In this document: piece by piece, positions 53,303 to 61,460 of the stretch
Layout: each line of letters opens with the position of its first letter
Position numbering within the stretch: the stretch's first letter is position 1
Assembly (NCBI RefSeq): GCF_036964905.1
Contig: NZ_JBALHR010000006.1
Coordinates: 62,001 to 126,000, forward strand
Direction of reading: 5' to 3'
Source of the DNA: Gemmobacter denitrificans
Lineage (GTDB): Bacteria; Pseudomonadota; Alphaproteobacteria; Rhodobacterales; Rhodobacteraceae
Length of the DNA stretch: 64,000 bases
Notes under the pieces: generated by a model
Databases searched by the model: none
Seen by the model: the letters and a program-made list of their open reading frames with translations, nothing else
What the model was told of the DNA's origin: nothing
Position numbers and translations under genes: made by a program

Positions 53303-54028
53303 ATGATTCAGTTTTTTCGGGCGCACTGGCGCCCCCCGATGCCATGGCAGGCGCTGATCGCCCTCGCCATATTGTTGACCGCCCTGCTGCTTGCAGGCGC
53401 GGCCCTTGCCCACAACGTCACCGAAGGCGACGCGGGCTATGTGCAAGAGGTGACGGGCTTCCGCCCCATCGCCTTTATCTACCTGGGCGCCAAGCACATG
53501 GTGACGGGCTATGACCATCTGCTTTTCCTCGCCGGGGTGATCTTCTTCCTTTACCGGTCGAAGGACATCGCGACCTATGTCAGCATCTTCGCCATCGGCC
53601 ATTCGGTCACGATGATCGCCGGTGTCTGGTGGTCCATCTCGATCAACGCCTACATCATTGACGCGATCATCGCGTTCTCGGTGGTCTATAAGGCGCTGGA
53701 TAACCTGGGCGCCTTCCGGCTGTGGTTCGGGGTCCAGCCGAACACTAAGGCAGCTACACTGGTTTTCGGCCTGCTGCACGGCTTTGGTCTCGCCACCAAA
53801 ATTCAGGATTACGACATCTCGCCAGACGGGCTTCTGGGCAACCTCATCGCCTTCAACGTGGGCGTCGAACTTGGCCAGCTGATGGCCTTGGCGCTGATCC
53901 TGACGGCGATGACCCACTGGCGGGCGCGCCCCGCCTTCGCGCGGCAGGCCTATGCCGCGAATGTCCTGATGATGGTGGCTGGCTTTGCCCTGATGGGCCT
54001 GCAGATCACCGGCTATTTCGTCGCCTGA
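53303..54028 (+). CDS. HupE/UreJ-like membrane protein
   Basis: A 241-aa protein with a signal-like first helix and six further helices. LGAKHMVTGYDHLLFLAGVIFF followed by FAIGHSVTMIAGVWW and GLLHGFGLATKI carry the HxxxxxDH and HGFG motifs of HupE/UreJ proteins, which are nickel or cobalt permeases. It is likely part of the same nickel-handling set. The next gene begins 16 bp later. Confidence 0.82.
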   Translation: MIQFFRAHWRPPMPWQALIALAILLTALLLAGAALAHNVTEGDAGYVQEVTGFRPIAFIYLGAKHMVTGYDHLLFLAGVIFFLYRSKDIATYVSIFAIGHSVTMIAGVWWSISINAYIIDAIIAFSVVYKALDNLGAFRLWFGVQPNTKAATLVFGLLHGFGLATKIQDYDISPDGLLGNLIAFNVGVELGQLMALALILTAMTHWRARPAFARQAYAANVLMMVAGFALMGLQITGYFVA

Positions 54029-54044
54029 AGGGAGGGCGAGACCC

Positions 54045-54902
54045 ATGACCAACCGTTTCGATTTCTCGAAAGCCCCCTTGCGGGCCGAACCACGCCACCC
54101 TGCGGCGGCCGCACCGGTCCAGTCGGTGCCCGCGACACCCGGCGGCCTGATCCGGTCCACGCTGCTGGCCGCCGGGGCGGCAGGGGCGATCCTTGTCCTG
54201 TTCTGGCTGCCCGCCGAATACGGGATCGACCCAACCGGCGTCGGCGCGTTGACCGGCCTGACGGAGATGGGCGAGATCAAGCAGCAGCTTGCCGCCGAAG
54301 CCGAGGCCGATGCGCAGACCGCAGCGGCGGTGCCGGTTACATCCGGTGCGGCTTTGCCCGTTTCGACCGCCCCCGCGCCAGAAATCCTTGAGCGGCTTGA
54401 CCGGATCGACGCCCAGCTTGCGGCTCTCTCTGCCGTGATCGGCACCCCGCCTGGCCTGACCGAGCCCGTGGCAGCTGCCGCGGTTCCGGCGGAGCCAGCG
54501 CCCGAAGCGGCAGCCCCTGCAGCCGACCTGGTCGAGGCCGCCGTCGCCGAGGCCGCCGCGCCGGAACCTGCCCCCGAACCCGCCACCCCCGAATGGCGCG
54601 ACGAGGTCAGCTACACCTTGAACCCCGGCGAGGGGATCGAGGTGAAACTCGCCATGGAGGCAGGCCAGACCGTCCGGTTCTTCTGGACGGCGAACGGTAG
54701 CGTGGTGAACTTTGATCTTCACGGCGACGGCAGCGGCGAGAGCATCAGCTACGAACAGGGCCGGGCCGTGCCCGAGGCCTCAGGCGACCTCACTGCCGCC
54801 TTCACAGGCAACCACGGCTGGTTCTGGCGCAACCGCACCGAGGCGCCGGTCACCGTGACCCTGCGCACGGGTGGGGATTACGCAGAGATCAAGGCTCCGT
54901 AA
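54045..54902 (+). CDS. Membrane-anchored periplasmic protein of the HupE operon
   Basis: A 285-aa protein with one N-terminal helix (LIRSTLLAAGAAGAILVLFWLPAEYG, about 35-60), an Ala/Pro/Glu-rich stalk with a coiled-coil-like ILERLDRIDAQLAALS, and a C-terminal beta domain (about 185-285, RFFWTANGSVVNFDLHGDGSG, GNHGWFWRNRT). Such transmembrane anchor proteins are often encoded after HupE-type permeases. Function unknown; it may bind or deliver metal. Confidence 0.65.
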   Translation: MTNRFDFSKAPLRAEPRHPAAAAPVQSVPATPGGLIRSTLLAAGAAGAILVLFWLPAEYGIDPTGVGALTGLTEMGEIKQQLAAEAEADAQTAAAVPVTSGAALPVSTAPAPEILERLDRIDAQLAALSAVIGTPPGLTEPVAAAAVPAEPAPEAAAPAADLVEAAVAEAAAPEPAPEPATPEWRDEVSYTLNPGEGIEVKLAMEAGQTVRFFWTANGSVVNFDLHGDGSGESISYEQGRAVPEASGDLTAAFTGNHGWFWRNRTEAPVTVTLRTGGDYAEIKAP

Positions 54903-54909
54903 TCACTTC

Positions 54910-54942
54910 GGCTGGGGCAAACCAAATTTGTCTGCCCCAGCC
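54910..54942. terminator. Hairpin between convergent genes
   Basis: GGCTGGGGCA and TGCCCCAGCC form a perfect 10-bp stem with a 13-nt A/T-rich loop. It lies between the end of the anchor gene and the end of the H-NS gene. Confidence 0.65.
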
Positions 54943-55034
54943 GGGCTCGATGTTTCTAGATCGCACTCATAAGCCGGACGAAAATTCGCTAGCCCCGCTG
55001 AAAAACTGCCCTGCGCAGTTTCCACGTCCCCTGA

Positions 55035-55352
55035 CTAGGTTTCCATTTGGCTAGGGGTCTTCCCAGATGCCAGCGCGTCTGCGAACCACTGCGGTTGCCG
55101 GCCGCGGCCAGACCAGGTGATGCCTGCGTTCTCAGGGTGATGATACTTCGCCACGGCTGGCGCACGGGTGGTTTTCACCTCAACACCGATCAGGTCGGCG
55201 AGGGAGTAGCCCATCTCCTTGGCGATGGCTTCTAGCTTGGTGCGGGCTTCGGCCTTGTGACGGTCCTCATAGGTGGAAATCGCCTTGGCGAGGTCTCTCT
55301 GCAATTGCCGCAGTTCCTTGAGCGACATCGCCTCGAGATTTAAATCAGCCAC
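55035..55352 (-). CDS. H-NS family nucleoid-associated protein
   Basis: A 105-aa H-NS/HvrA-type protein starting at a GTG behind GAGGGCC. The N-terminal part is a dimerising coiled coil (LKELRQLQRDLAKAISTYEDRHKAEAR); the C-terminal DNA-binding domain carries TWSGRGRQPQWF, the AT-hook-like QGR core of the family. Plasmid H-NS proteins silence AT-rich foreign DNA and lower the fitness cost of the plasmid. Confidence 0.88.
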   Translation of the reverse strand: MADLNLEAMSLKELRQLQRDLAKAISTYEDRHKAEARTKLEAIAKEMGYSLADLIGVEVKTTRAPAVAKYHHPENAGITWSGRGRQPQWFADALASGKTPSQMET

Positions 55353-55774
55353 TTGGCCCTCGTGTCCTGTATGATGCGTCCGGGATAGCCGTCAGGTCGA
55401 AACATCGCAACTCCCAGAGAAGTCCGCGCGATAGGGCAGTGGGTTGAGGTTGGCTTGAGCCGCCGGGTCGATGCTCTCGAAGATGCTTCAACTCCGTTGC
55501 CTTGGCTAGGAAGGCCGAGTTCTGCGAGAGCCCCAGGTCGCCCCTATCCCCGGTGCCATCCCTTCGACTTACAATCCCCTAAGCCTGTTCGGCCTCTGGC
55601 GCGCAACCCCGCGTCAGTCCGGGCCGTGTTGCCCCTCTGGGGCTGCCCGCTCCACCCCGGCCCTCTGGAGGTTTCCGGTCGACGTTCCGTCTCCCGTGCA
55701 CGCCTCGGCCGACAGGCTTTTTCCGGGTCTTGTCGAAGGGACGGTCCCAGGGACAGGAAACACAGGAGCTTACC
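55353..55774. promoter_or_regulatory. Intergenic leader of ssb
   Basis: No credible gene in these 422 bp. Near the ssb end there is a short hairpin GGGA-CGG-TCCC (55738-55748) 26 nt before the start codon, similar in loop and position to the hairpin before the 54-aa genes. Promoter elements were not identified. Confidence 0.4.
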
Positions 55775-56179
55775 ATGCAGAACATCGTCATCCTCGCCGG
55801 CAACATCGGTCAGAAGCCTGTAGTGCGCTCGACCCAAAGCGGCACGAAGATCACCAACTTCACCCTGGCCACCTCGCGGCCGCGCCTCTCGGAAGGTCGC
55901 GTGATGCGCGACGAGAACGGCTACCGGGTTATGGACACCGAATGGCACCGCATCACCTGCTTCAACGGCCTCGGCAAGACCGTCGCAGAGCACTGCGAAG
56001 AGGGCATGAAGGTCCTCGTCCACGGTCGCATCCACTACACCAAGTGGACCGACGCCACCGGCACCGACCGCTACGGCTGCGAGATCATCGCCGAGAAGGT
56101 CGACTTCCTGAGCCGCCCGAAGTCGGCCGAGTTTGAGTCCCCCGAGCTGGTCGACCGCGACGACGAGATCCCGTTCTAA
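55775..56179 (+). CDS. ssb: Single-stranded DNA-binding protein
   Basis: A 134-aa protein starting MQNIVILAGNIGQKP behind AGGAGCTT. It has the OB-fold pattern of SSB (VRSTQSGTKITNFTLATSR, EWHRITCFNGLGKTVAEHCEEGMKVLVHGRIHYTKWTD, YGCEIIAEKVDFL) and ends DRDDEIPF, the acidic tail that binds partner proteins. Shorter than chromosomal SSBs, as usual for plasmid copies; supports conjugation or replication. Confidence 0.92.
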   Translation: MQNIVILAGNIGQKPVVRSTQSGTKITNFTLATSRPRLSEGRVMRDENGYRVMDTEWHRITCFNGLGKTVAEHCEEGMKVLVHGRIHYTKWTDATGTDRYGCEIIAEKVDFLSRPKSAEFESPELVDRDDEIPF

Positions 56180-56201
56180 GGAACGGGGTCTCCCCCTCGG
56201 G

Positions 56202-56223
56202 CCCGGCGGGGAAACCCGCCGGG
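56202..56223 (+). terminator. Terminator after ssb
   Basis: CCCGGCGGG-GAAA-CCCGCCGGG, a perfect 9-bp stem with a GAAA tetraloop, 22 bp after the ssb stop and followed by TTCT. Confidence 0.65.
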
Positions 56224-56309
56224 TTCTGGGCTTCGCTCCAGTCGAATGCCCCTCCCGTCCAACCGGTCATTTCGATAGCTGGGCCGCCCCAGAAATCGAA
56301 GGATGGAAA

Positions 56310-58574
56310 ATGAAATCAACATCTTCTGCACTCACACCGCGCAAGATCGCAGAATTCTGCAAGGCTCGGCTCACGTCGATTTTCACCGAAGATGAGGTGC
56401 GCTTGCTCTATAGCTGCTTGGTCGACCTGCTCGAGCGAAACGAGTACCCACCTTACCGGGGCAGCGGGCTCGACTTGCAGTCTCTGTCCGCCATGCTCGA
56501 CATCGATGTTGATCGCTTCCGTGCTCATAGGGCAATTCTGCAGCCGATCTTCGACGCTGTAGCACGCGAGGTTTCGAATGCGACCCTGCGTCCGGCCCGC
56601 GCCGGAGGCCGATCAACACGCTCCATGCCCAGCGGGCCCGCCATAAACCCCACAGGCGTTCGAGCAACAGGTACCGAGAATGTCCGCAAGAAGCCTGGAG
56701 TCCAACCGAAAGCGGTTGTCGAGTTTCCCGAGCCGCTGGACACAACCTGGCAGGATCCTGCGACCTTTGGCGAAGCCCTTCAACTGCATGCCCGCCGTCA
56801 TGGCGAAACCATCTACCACCTCTACAACGCGGTGGTGAGACCTGAGGATGGCGTCAATCGCAGCACGCTCATCAGCTGGGGGCGCGGCAAGAAGGTCCCG
56901 CGCGCTGCGATCAGTCTGGAAATCTTGGGACGCATCGAGCGGCGCTATCGTCTGCCGGCGGGCTACTTTCTGAGCCTGTCTGGCCTGCCCGACCGAGCAC
57001 CAGGCGATTTTGATCTAGATAACATCTCGCCGTCTGAGCGCCGGCGTCTGGCGTGGCACCTCCCCGAGGATTTCAACCGCAGGCCAAGCCAGGAGAAGGC
57101 GGAAATCCTGAATTGGGTCCGAACAGTGATCATCAGCGGGTCCACGGACTACCGGAGGTATCAGGCGGAGGCCATTCGCCAACGCTATGCGGTTCGTTTC
57201 AGCTGTGCTTCGGGGCCGGTTCGCAAGTCGTCATCGGCGCGGACGCCGGAGGAATCCGGCATCATCATCGCGCCCAAACGCCTGAACGACGAGATGGCCG
57301 ACCTTCTGCGTTTCAAAACGTCGACCTTCGCCGCCTTCGGCATGCAACGGAATGGGGTGTGGGGGACGGAAACCGCCTCCCAGAAGGTGGAGCATTTCGG
57401 GCTGTGGTTCGGGGCGTTCGTGGCCCCACCCGAGAGCGACGTGCAGGGGCTCGGCGTCGATCCGAAGCTCTTGACCTTTGCCATGATGATCTTTCCGCAG
57501 GTCTGGGACTGGTACCTTCACTGGCGGGAGCGTCGGCGCGGCTTTTACACGAAATGGGAGATCGACCTGCTCTCGATTGCTGCGGCGATCTCTCGGGACG
57601 AGACCGGTTGGCTGCGCCAATCGCCCCGTATGGGCAGCAGCCTTCGTCCGATCGAAGGCTTGGTTACCGAGGCCGACATCATCGCTGTGCAGTCGGATTG
57701 GTCTACCGCCTGCGACCGTATGTACAAGCACGCCCGTCGGCGTATCAAGGAGATCGACCGTGTTGCCCGGGTTCATCGAGACCCCTTCGAGCCCATCCTG
57801 CCGGTGCTTGAAGCGCCAAGCCCGGTCGGCGAGTACCGCAAGATCACCGAAGAAATCCTGCAGCGGATGCCAGATGAACGGCACAACGCACGCGCAGCGG
57901 CAGAAGCTGTTCGGGCATTCCTGATGCTGCGCATCGGTCTTCACACAGGGCTGCGTCAGAAGAACTTGCGCGAACTGATGCTGTGCCAGCCTGGTACCTT
58001 GCCGACCTCAGAGCGCAAGCTGGAGGACACGAAGCGTGGCGAGTTGCGTTGGAGCAGCCGCGACCAAGGGTGGGAGATCCTGATCCCGTCGGTCGCTTTC
58101 AAGAACGCCAACTCGTCGTTCTTCGGATCAAAACCATTTCGTCTGATCCTGCCGGACCTCGGGCGGCTATACGAACTGATTGAAGCTTGGATCGAGCGCC
58201 ATCGCGCGCGCCTGATCGGCGAGGCGGCTGACCCGGGAACGTTTTTCGTCAAGACGGCGAAGATGACGAGCACCAACGCGGCTTACTGCCAGAACACGTT
58301 CTATGAGGCATGGCGCACCGCGATTCAACGCTACGGCATCTATAACCCATGGACCAAGCGCGGGGCCATCGAAGGCCTTCTGCCGCATGGCCCACATAAC
58401 GTACGGGATGTTCTGGCAACCCACATCCTCAAGCGCACCGGATCCTATGAGCAGGCAAGTTATGCCATTCAGGATACGCCCGACATGGTCGCACAGCACT
58501 ACGGCCGGTTCCTGCCGCAGGACAAATCCGAGATCGCGGCACGGATCCTGAACCAGGTCTGGGAAGCGGCCTGA
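56310..58574 (+). CDS. Large tyrosine recombinase-like protein
   Basis: A 754-aa protein; the start MKSTSSALTP is chosen because the frame upstream overlaps the ssb terminator. The C-terminal 230 residues have the tyrosine recombinase pattern: Arg549 in LHTGLRQKNL, a candidate Lys in FKNANS (about 598), His696 and Arg699 in PHNVRDVLATHIL, and Tyr731 in AQHYGRF. The usual LGH is replaced by AIQDT. The first about 500 residues have no recognised domain; residues 150-220 look like an XRE-type HTH (LHARRHGETIYHLYNAV..STLISWGRGKKVP). Typical integrases are 300-450 aa, so the N-terminal extension is odd. Possibly a plasmid integrase or dimer-resolution enzyme. Confidence 0.75.
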   Translation: MKSTSSALTPRKIAEFCKARLTSIFTEDEVRLLYSCLVDLLERNEYPPYRGSGLDLQSLSAMLDIDVDRFRAHRAILQPIFDAVAREVSNATLRPARAGGRSTRSMPSGPAINPTGVRATGTENVRKKPGVQPKAVVEFPEPLDTTWQDPATFGEALQLHARRHGETIYHLYNAVVRPEDGVNRSTLISWGRGKKVPRAAISLEILGRIERRYRLPAGYFLSLSGLPDRAPGDFDLDNISPSERRRLAWHLPEDFNRRPSQEKAEILNWVRTVIISGSTDYRRYQAEAIRQRYAVRFSCASGPVRKSSSARTPEESGIIIAPKRLNDEMADLLRFKTSTFAAFGMQRNGVWGTETASQKVEHFGLWFGAFVAPPESDVQGLGVDPKLLTFAMMIFPQVWDWYLHWRERRRGFYTKWEIDLLSIAAAISRDETGWLRQSPRMGSSLRPIEGLVTEADIIAVQSDWSTACDRMYKHARRRIKEIDRVARVHRDPFEPILPVLEAPSPVGEYRKITEEILQRMPDERHNARAAAEAVRAFLMLRIGLHTGLRQKNLRELMLCQPGTLPTSERKLEDTKRGELRWSSRDQGWEILIPSVAFKNANSSFFGSKPFRLILPDLGRLYELIEAWIERHRARLIGEAADPGTFFVKTAKMTSTNAAYCQNTFYEAWRTAIQRYGIYNPWTKRGAIEGLLPHGPHNVRDVLATHILKRTGSYEQASYAIQDTPDMVAQHYGRFLPQDKSEIAARILNQVWEAA

Positions 58575-58741
58575 TCAATCAAGAAGAGTTGTGGATCTGG
58601 AAGTCTCCCGGTCCACAGCCCAGAGCAGAGAGCGGCAAGTCCTAGTGGCATGCGCTAGTGGCAGAAAGCCGATTTACCATAGATTTTTCCGATGCCGCAG
58701 AATATGTTACTTCCGACTGTTAGTGGCATTCTGGAGTCCGT
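58575..58741. promoter_or_regulatory. Region with three TAGTGGCA repeats before the Fic gene
   Basis: CTAGTGGCA occurs at 58642-58650 and 58655-58663 (13-bp spacing), and TAGTGGCA again at 58721-58728, just ahead of the Fic ribosome-binding site. These direct repeats may be operator half-sites for the Fic gene or binding sites of the upstream recombinase. Confidence 0.45.
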
Positions 58742-59944
58742 TTGACGTATATCGTGTCCCCATCGCGGATCGAGCCTGCCCGGCTCGAAGATGGCATCCC
58801 GCTTGACCTGGTCGAGACGGCAAACCGGCTGATCCAGTCAGCCCGCGGTTTGGGTCGCAATTTACCTGCCCGAACCTTGTCCGACCTTGCCGCGATGGTG
58901 CGGATGATGAACAGCTACTACTCCAACCGGATCGAGGGCAACAACACCCGACCGCGCGACATCGAACGCGCACTGGCCGGCGACTTTGACGCCGATCCAG
59001 GACGCCGGGCGCTGCAGCAAGAACATGCGGCGCATGTCCGCCTGCAGGAAGAGATCGACCGCCGGGCGGTCGAGGGCACGCTTGCAGACCCGAGTGATCC
59101 GTCGTTCATCAAATGGCTGCACGAAGCCTTCTATGAAGGTGCCACTGAAGAGATGCTGACGCTGCGCCATGGGGGCCAAGTGGTCCGGATCGTGCCCGGA
59201 GAATGGCGGCAGGGCGACGTAGAGGTTGGCGCCCATGTTCCGCCTCCGTTTGACGCCGTTCCCTCGTTTATGGCGCATTTCCACACCCGGTTTCAGCTGG
59301 ATTGGCTGCATGGTCAGGTCACGCGCACACTTGCCGTGGCGACGGCGCACCATCGCTTCAACTTCATTCACCCGTTCTACGATGGGAACGGCCGTGTCAG
59401 TCGTCTGATGTCGCACGCAATGGCGCATCATGCGGGCATTGGGGCAGGGGGGCTCTGGTCTGTTTCGCGCGGGCTGGCGCGAGGTCTTCAGGATGGCCTT
59501 CCGGGTCGTGAGGAATATCGCGAGATGATGCAACTTGCCGACCGTGTCCGTCAGGGCGATCGTGACGGGCGCGGGAACTTGTCGTTGGCAGCGCTGGTCA
59601 GCTTTACCAAATGGTTCCTCGCGGTTTGCGAGGATCAGGTCAGCTTCATGGCGGGCATGTTCGACTTTGACCGATTGGGTGAGCGGCTGGCCCGTTACGC
59701 TGCGCTCTCGGGTCTGGGCGACAGGGCAGGGGACTTGCTGCGCATCATCCTCCTGCGGGGTGAGGTCGACCGTGGTGATGTGGCGGCCCTGCTGGGCGTG
59801 GCCCCGCGAACAGCACGGGCCACAATGAAAATCCTCCTAGACGATGGGGTTGTCGGCTCCGAGACTCCGCGTGGTGCCTTGATGCTGCGTTTTCCCAGCA
59901 AAACCCACGATGTGCTGTTTCCACGCTTGTTCGACGCAGTCTAA
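58742..59944 (+). CDS. Fic family AMP-transferase-type protein with C-terminal winged helix
   Basis: A 400-aa Fic protein starting at TTG with CTGGAG ten bases upstream. The active-site motif HPFYDGNGR (210-218) is intact. An N-terminal inhibitory helix motif SNRIEGN (61-67; S/TxxxE) marks class II self-inhibited Fic enzymes, and the C-terminus (about 325-385, RGDVAALLGVAPRTARATMKILLDDGVV) is a winged HTH. Class II Fic proteins transfer AMP to targets; the HTH suggests that it also acts on DNA, perhaps autoregulating. No separate antitoxin gene was seen, in line with the internal inhibitor. Confidence 0.87.
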   Translation: MTYIVSPSRIEPARLEDGIPLDLVETANRLIQSARGLGRNLPARTLSDLAAMVRMMNSYYSNRIEGNNTRPRDIERALAGDFDADPGRRALQQEHAAHVRLQEEIDRRAVEGTLADPSDPSFIKWLHEAFYEGATEEMLTLRHGGQVVRIVPGEWRQGDVEVGAHVPPPFDAVPSFMAHFHTRFQLDWLHGQVTRTLAVATAHHRFNFIHPFYDGNGRVSRLMSHAMAHHAGIGAGGLWSVSRGLARGLQDGLPGREEYREMMQLADRVRQGDRDGRGNLSLAALVSFTKWFLAVCEDQVSFMAGMFDFDRLGERLARYAALSGLGDRAGDLLRIILLRGEVDRGDVAALLGVAPRTARATMKILLDDGVVGSETPRGALMLRFPSKTHDVLFPRLFDAV

Positions 59945-59949
59945 CGGCT

Positions 59950-60051
59950 GCCAAGTTCTGGATCGTGAGGGAAGGTGATCGCAACGCGCGGCTCAAATTC
60001 GTCGGTACGGAGGACGGCGAAAGGGCAGGGGGCGCGGACCTGGCCGCTTGA
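59950..60051 (+). pseudogene. 3' fragment of the 157-aa hypothetical gene
   Basis: In frame it reads AKFWIVREGDRNARLKFVGTEDG and on to ADLAA-stop, matching the last 33 residues of the gene at 50080-50553 with about nine changes. No start or upstream part is present. It marks the left end of direct repeat copy B. Confidence 0.75.
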
Positions 60052-60438
60052 GCGCTGACAATGCGTGAGGGGCCTGCTCATGCGCGGGCCTCTCACCGAC
60101 CACAACCCCGTCCCGCGATGTCGCGGGGCGCCAAAGGATCCATCCCCCATACCTAGATACTCAACCAAGAGCCTGGCCGGGAGGCGGGCAGCGTTAGAGG
60201 CATCAGCGAGACAATAGGCTCCTGACGTTGGGGAACAATCCCCCGCTCGCCATTCCCTTCCTTGCCCCGAATCCTGTCTTCGAGATCAACCCGCGAGGGG
60301 TCGGACTACGGGCAAGCCCGTGCCGCCGGGTGGATTCGGGCGAGCCGAACGCACCCGGTGATGTCAGCCAGTCGTCGGGCCTGCGGGGTCCTGTCGCGCG
60401 GGGGATGGTCCCCCGCCTCCAAGACAGGAGCCAAACAG

Positions 60439-60603
60439 ATGTCCCGCAAAGATGCTCACGCCTTCGCAGCCTCCCTCGCCGCCACGCTCATGGTCTCGAT
60501 CGTCGTCTTCCAGGCAGGGGATGGAACCTTCGGCGCCGTCCCCGCCGATGAAATCGACGGCGACGAAGTCGTGATCGTCTCGGAATACGATCCCTTCGGG
60601 TGA
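60439..60603 (+). CDS. 54-aa single-pass membrane protein, copy B
   Basis: Identical to copy A except for Thr in place of Ser in GDGTFGAV. Start, GGAG ribosome-binding site and the structured leader are conserved. A hairpin with TTCG loop followed by TTTTC ends the unit. Near identity over 9.5 kb distance while the flanks differ suggests selection or gene conversion. Confidence 0.65.
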   Translation: MSRKDAHAFAASLAATLMVSIVVFQAGDGTFGAVPADEIDGDEVVIVSEYDPFG

Positions 60604-60706
60604 GGCTTCGGCCTCACTTTTCGAGGGCCCGGGCACGGCGCAGGTGCGCCTCCGGGCCTTTCGCCGACCGTCTGGCCTTGCGCCGATTAAACGGGCCGTC
60701 ATCGGA

Positions 60707-61372
60707 CTATTGCGTGCCTGCCAGCACTGGCAGGCCATCCTCTCGCCATTCCGGCAAACCGCCGTCAAGGCGGCGCGCATTGAGGCCGTGTTTGCGCAGA
60801 GCGGCCACAGCCTGGTGGGCATAGATGCAATAGGGCCCCCTGCAATAGGCCACGATTTCGGTGGCCGGATCGAGCGTCGGGACGATCCGTTCGATCTCCG
60901 TCAGCGTCATGTTGAGCGCACCCGGAATGTGACCTGTGGCGTATTCGTCTGCAGGGCGTACATCGAGCACGGTCACAGAACCCTCGGCGATCCGGGCTGC
61001 CAGGTCTTCCCTGCTGACCGGCTCGGGCGCATCCTCGCCGCCCGAGAGGCCCCGCAGGATGCGCTCGACCTGCGCAAGGTTGCGCTCCGCCACGATGCGT
61101 AGAAGGTCCATGAGCGCGAGCGTCTTCGCGTCGGTCAGCCGGTAGATCACTGCTTTGCCGTCACGGCGGCTGGTTACGAGAGCGGCCCGGCGTAACTGTT
61201 GCAGATGCTGCGAGCAGTTGGCGATGGTCAGGCCCGTCTTGTCGGCAAGTGCCTCCACTCCGCGCTCGCCTTGCGCCAGTTGTTCCAGCAGCATCAGACG
61301 CGCCGGAGCCGACAAGGCGCGTGCGACGAGGGCGTATTCCTCCAGCAGGGCCAGCTTCGGGCTGATTGACAA
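60707..61372 (-). CDS. ArsR-family regulator fused to a rhodanese domain
   Basis: A 221-aa fusion. It starts at TTG, supported by AGGAG eight bases upstream. Residues about 10-95 form an ArsR winged HTH (SAPARLMLLEQLAQGERGVEALADKTGLTIANCSQHLQQLRRA); residues about 120-215 form a rhodanese domain with active-site loop CRGPYC. Such fusions occur next to sulfur- or metalloid-related genes, and the rhodanese cysteine may sense sulfane sulfur (inference). It diverges from the desaturase gene across an ArsR-like operator. Confidence 0.88.
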   Translation of the reverse strand: MSISPKLALLEEYALVARALSAPARLMLLEQLAQGERGVEALADKTGLTIANCSQHLQQLRRAALVTSRRDGKAVIYRLTDAKTLALMDLLRIVAERNLAQVERILRGLSGGEDAPEPVSREDLAARIAEGSVTVLDVRPADEYATGHIPGALNMTLTEIERIVPTLDPATEIVAYCRGPYCIYAHQAVAALRKHGLNARRLDGGLPEWREDGLPVLAGTQ

Positions 61373-61395
61373 GGCGTGTCTCCTGACGCTACATC

Positions 61396-61415
61396 ATTCA
61401 AGCGATGAATTGAAT
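61396..61415. promoter_or_regulatory. ArsR-type operator
   Basis: ATTCAA-N8-TTGAAT (20 bp) lies between the divergent regulator and desaturase genes, 24 bp before the regulator start. ArsR/SmtB repressors commonly bind such A/T-rich inverted repeats. Confidence 0.65.
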
Positions 61416-61460
61416 AATAGCGATTCCATCGCGCCCCACAAGCCCCAAGGCCAGCGATCA

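Larger units (their letters stand above)
59950..60617 (+). repeat. Direct repeat copy B
   Basis: Second copy of the segment at 50454-51122, same orientation, 9.5 kb away. It begins inside the hypothetical gene and ends just after the 54-aa gene hairpin. It carries the same leader stems, including GCGGGGGA-TGG-TCCCCCGC at 60398-60416. Confidence 0.85.

Noticed and set aside
55455..55823. 122-codon open frame before and over ssb
   Set aside because: It crosses the ssb start in another frame, has no ribosome-binding site and a Pro/Arg-rich shadow composition.
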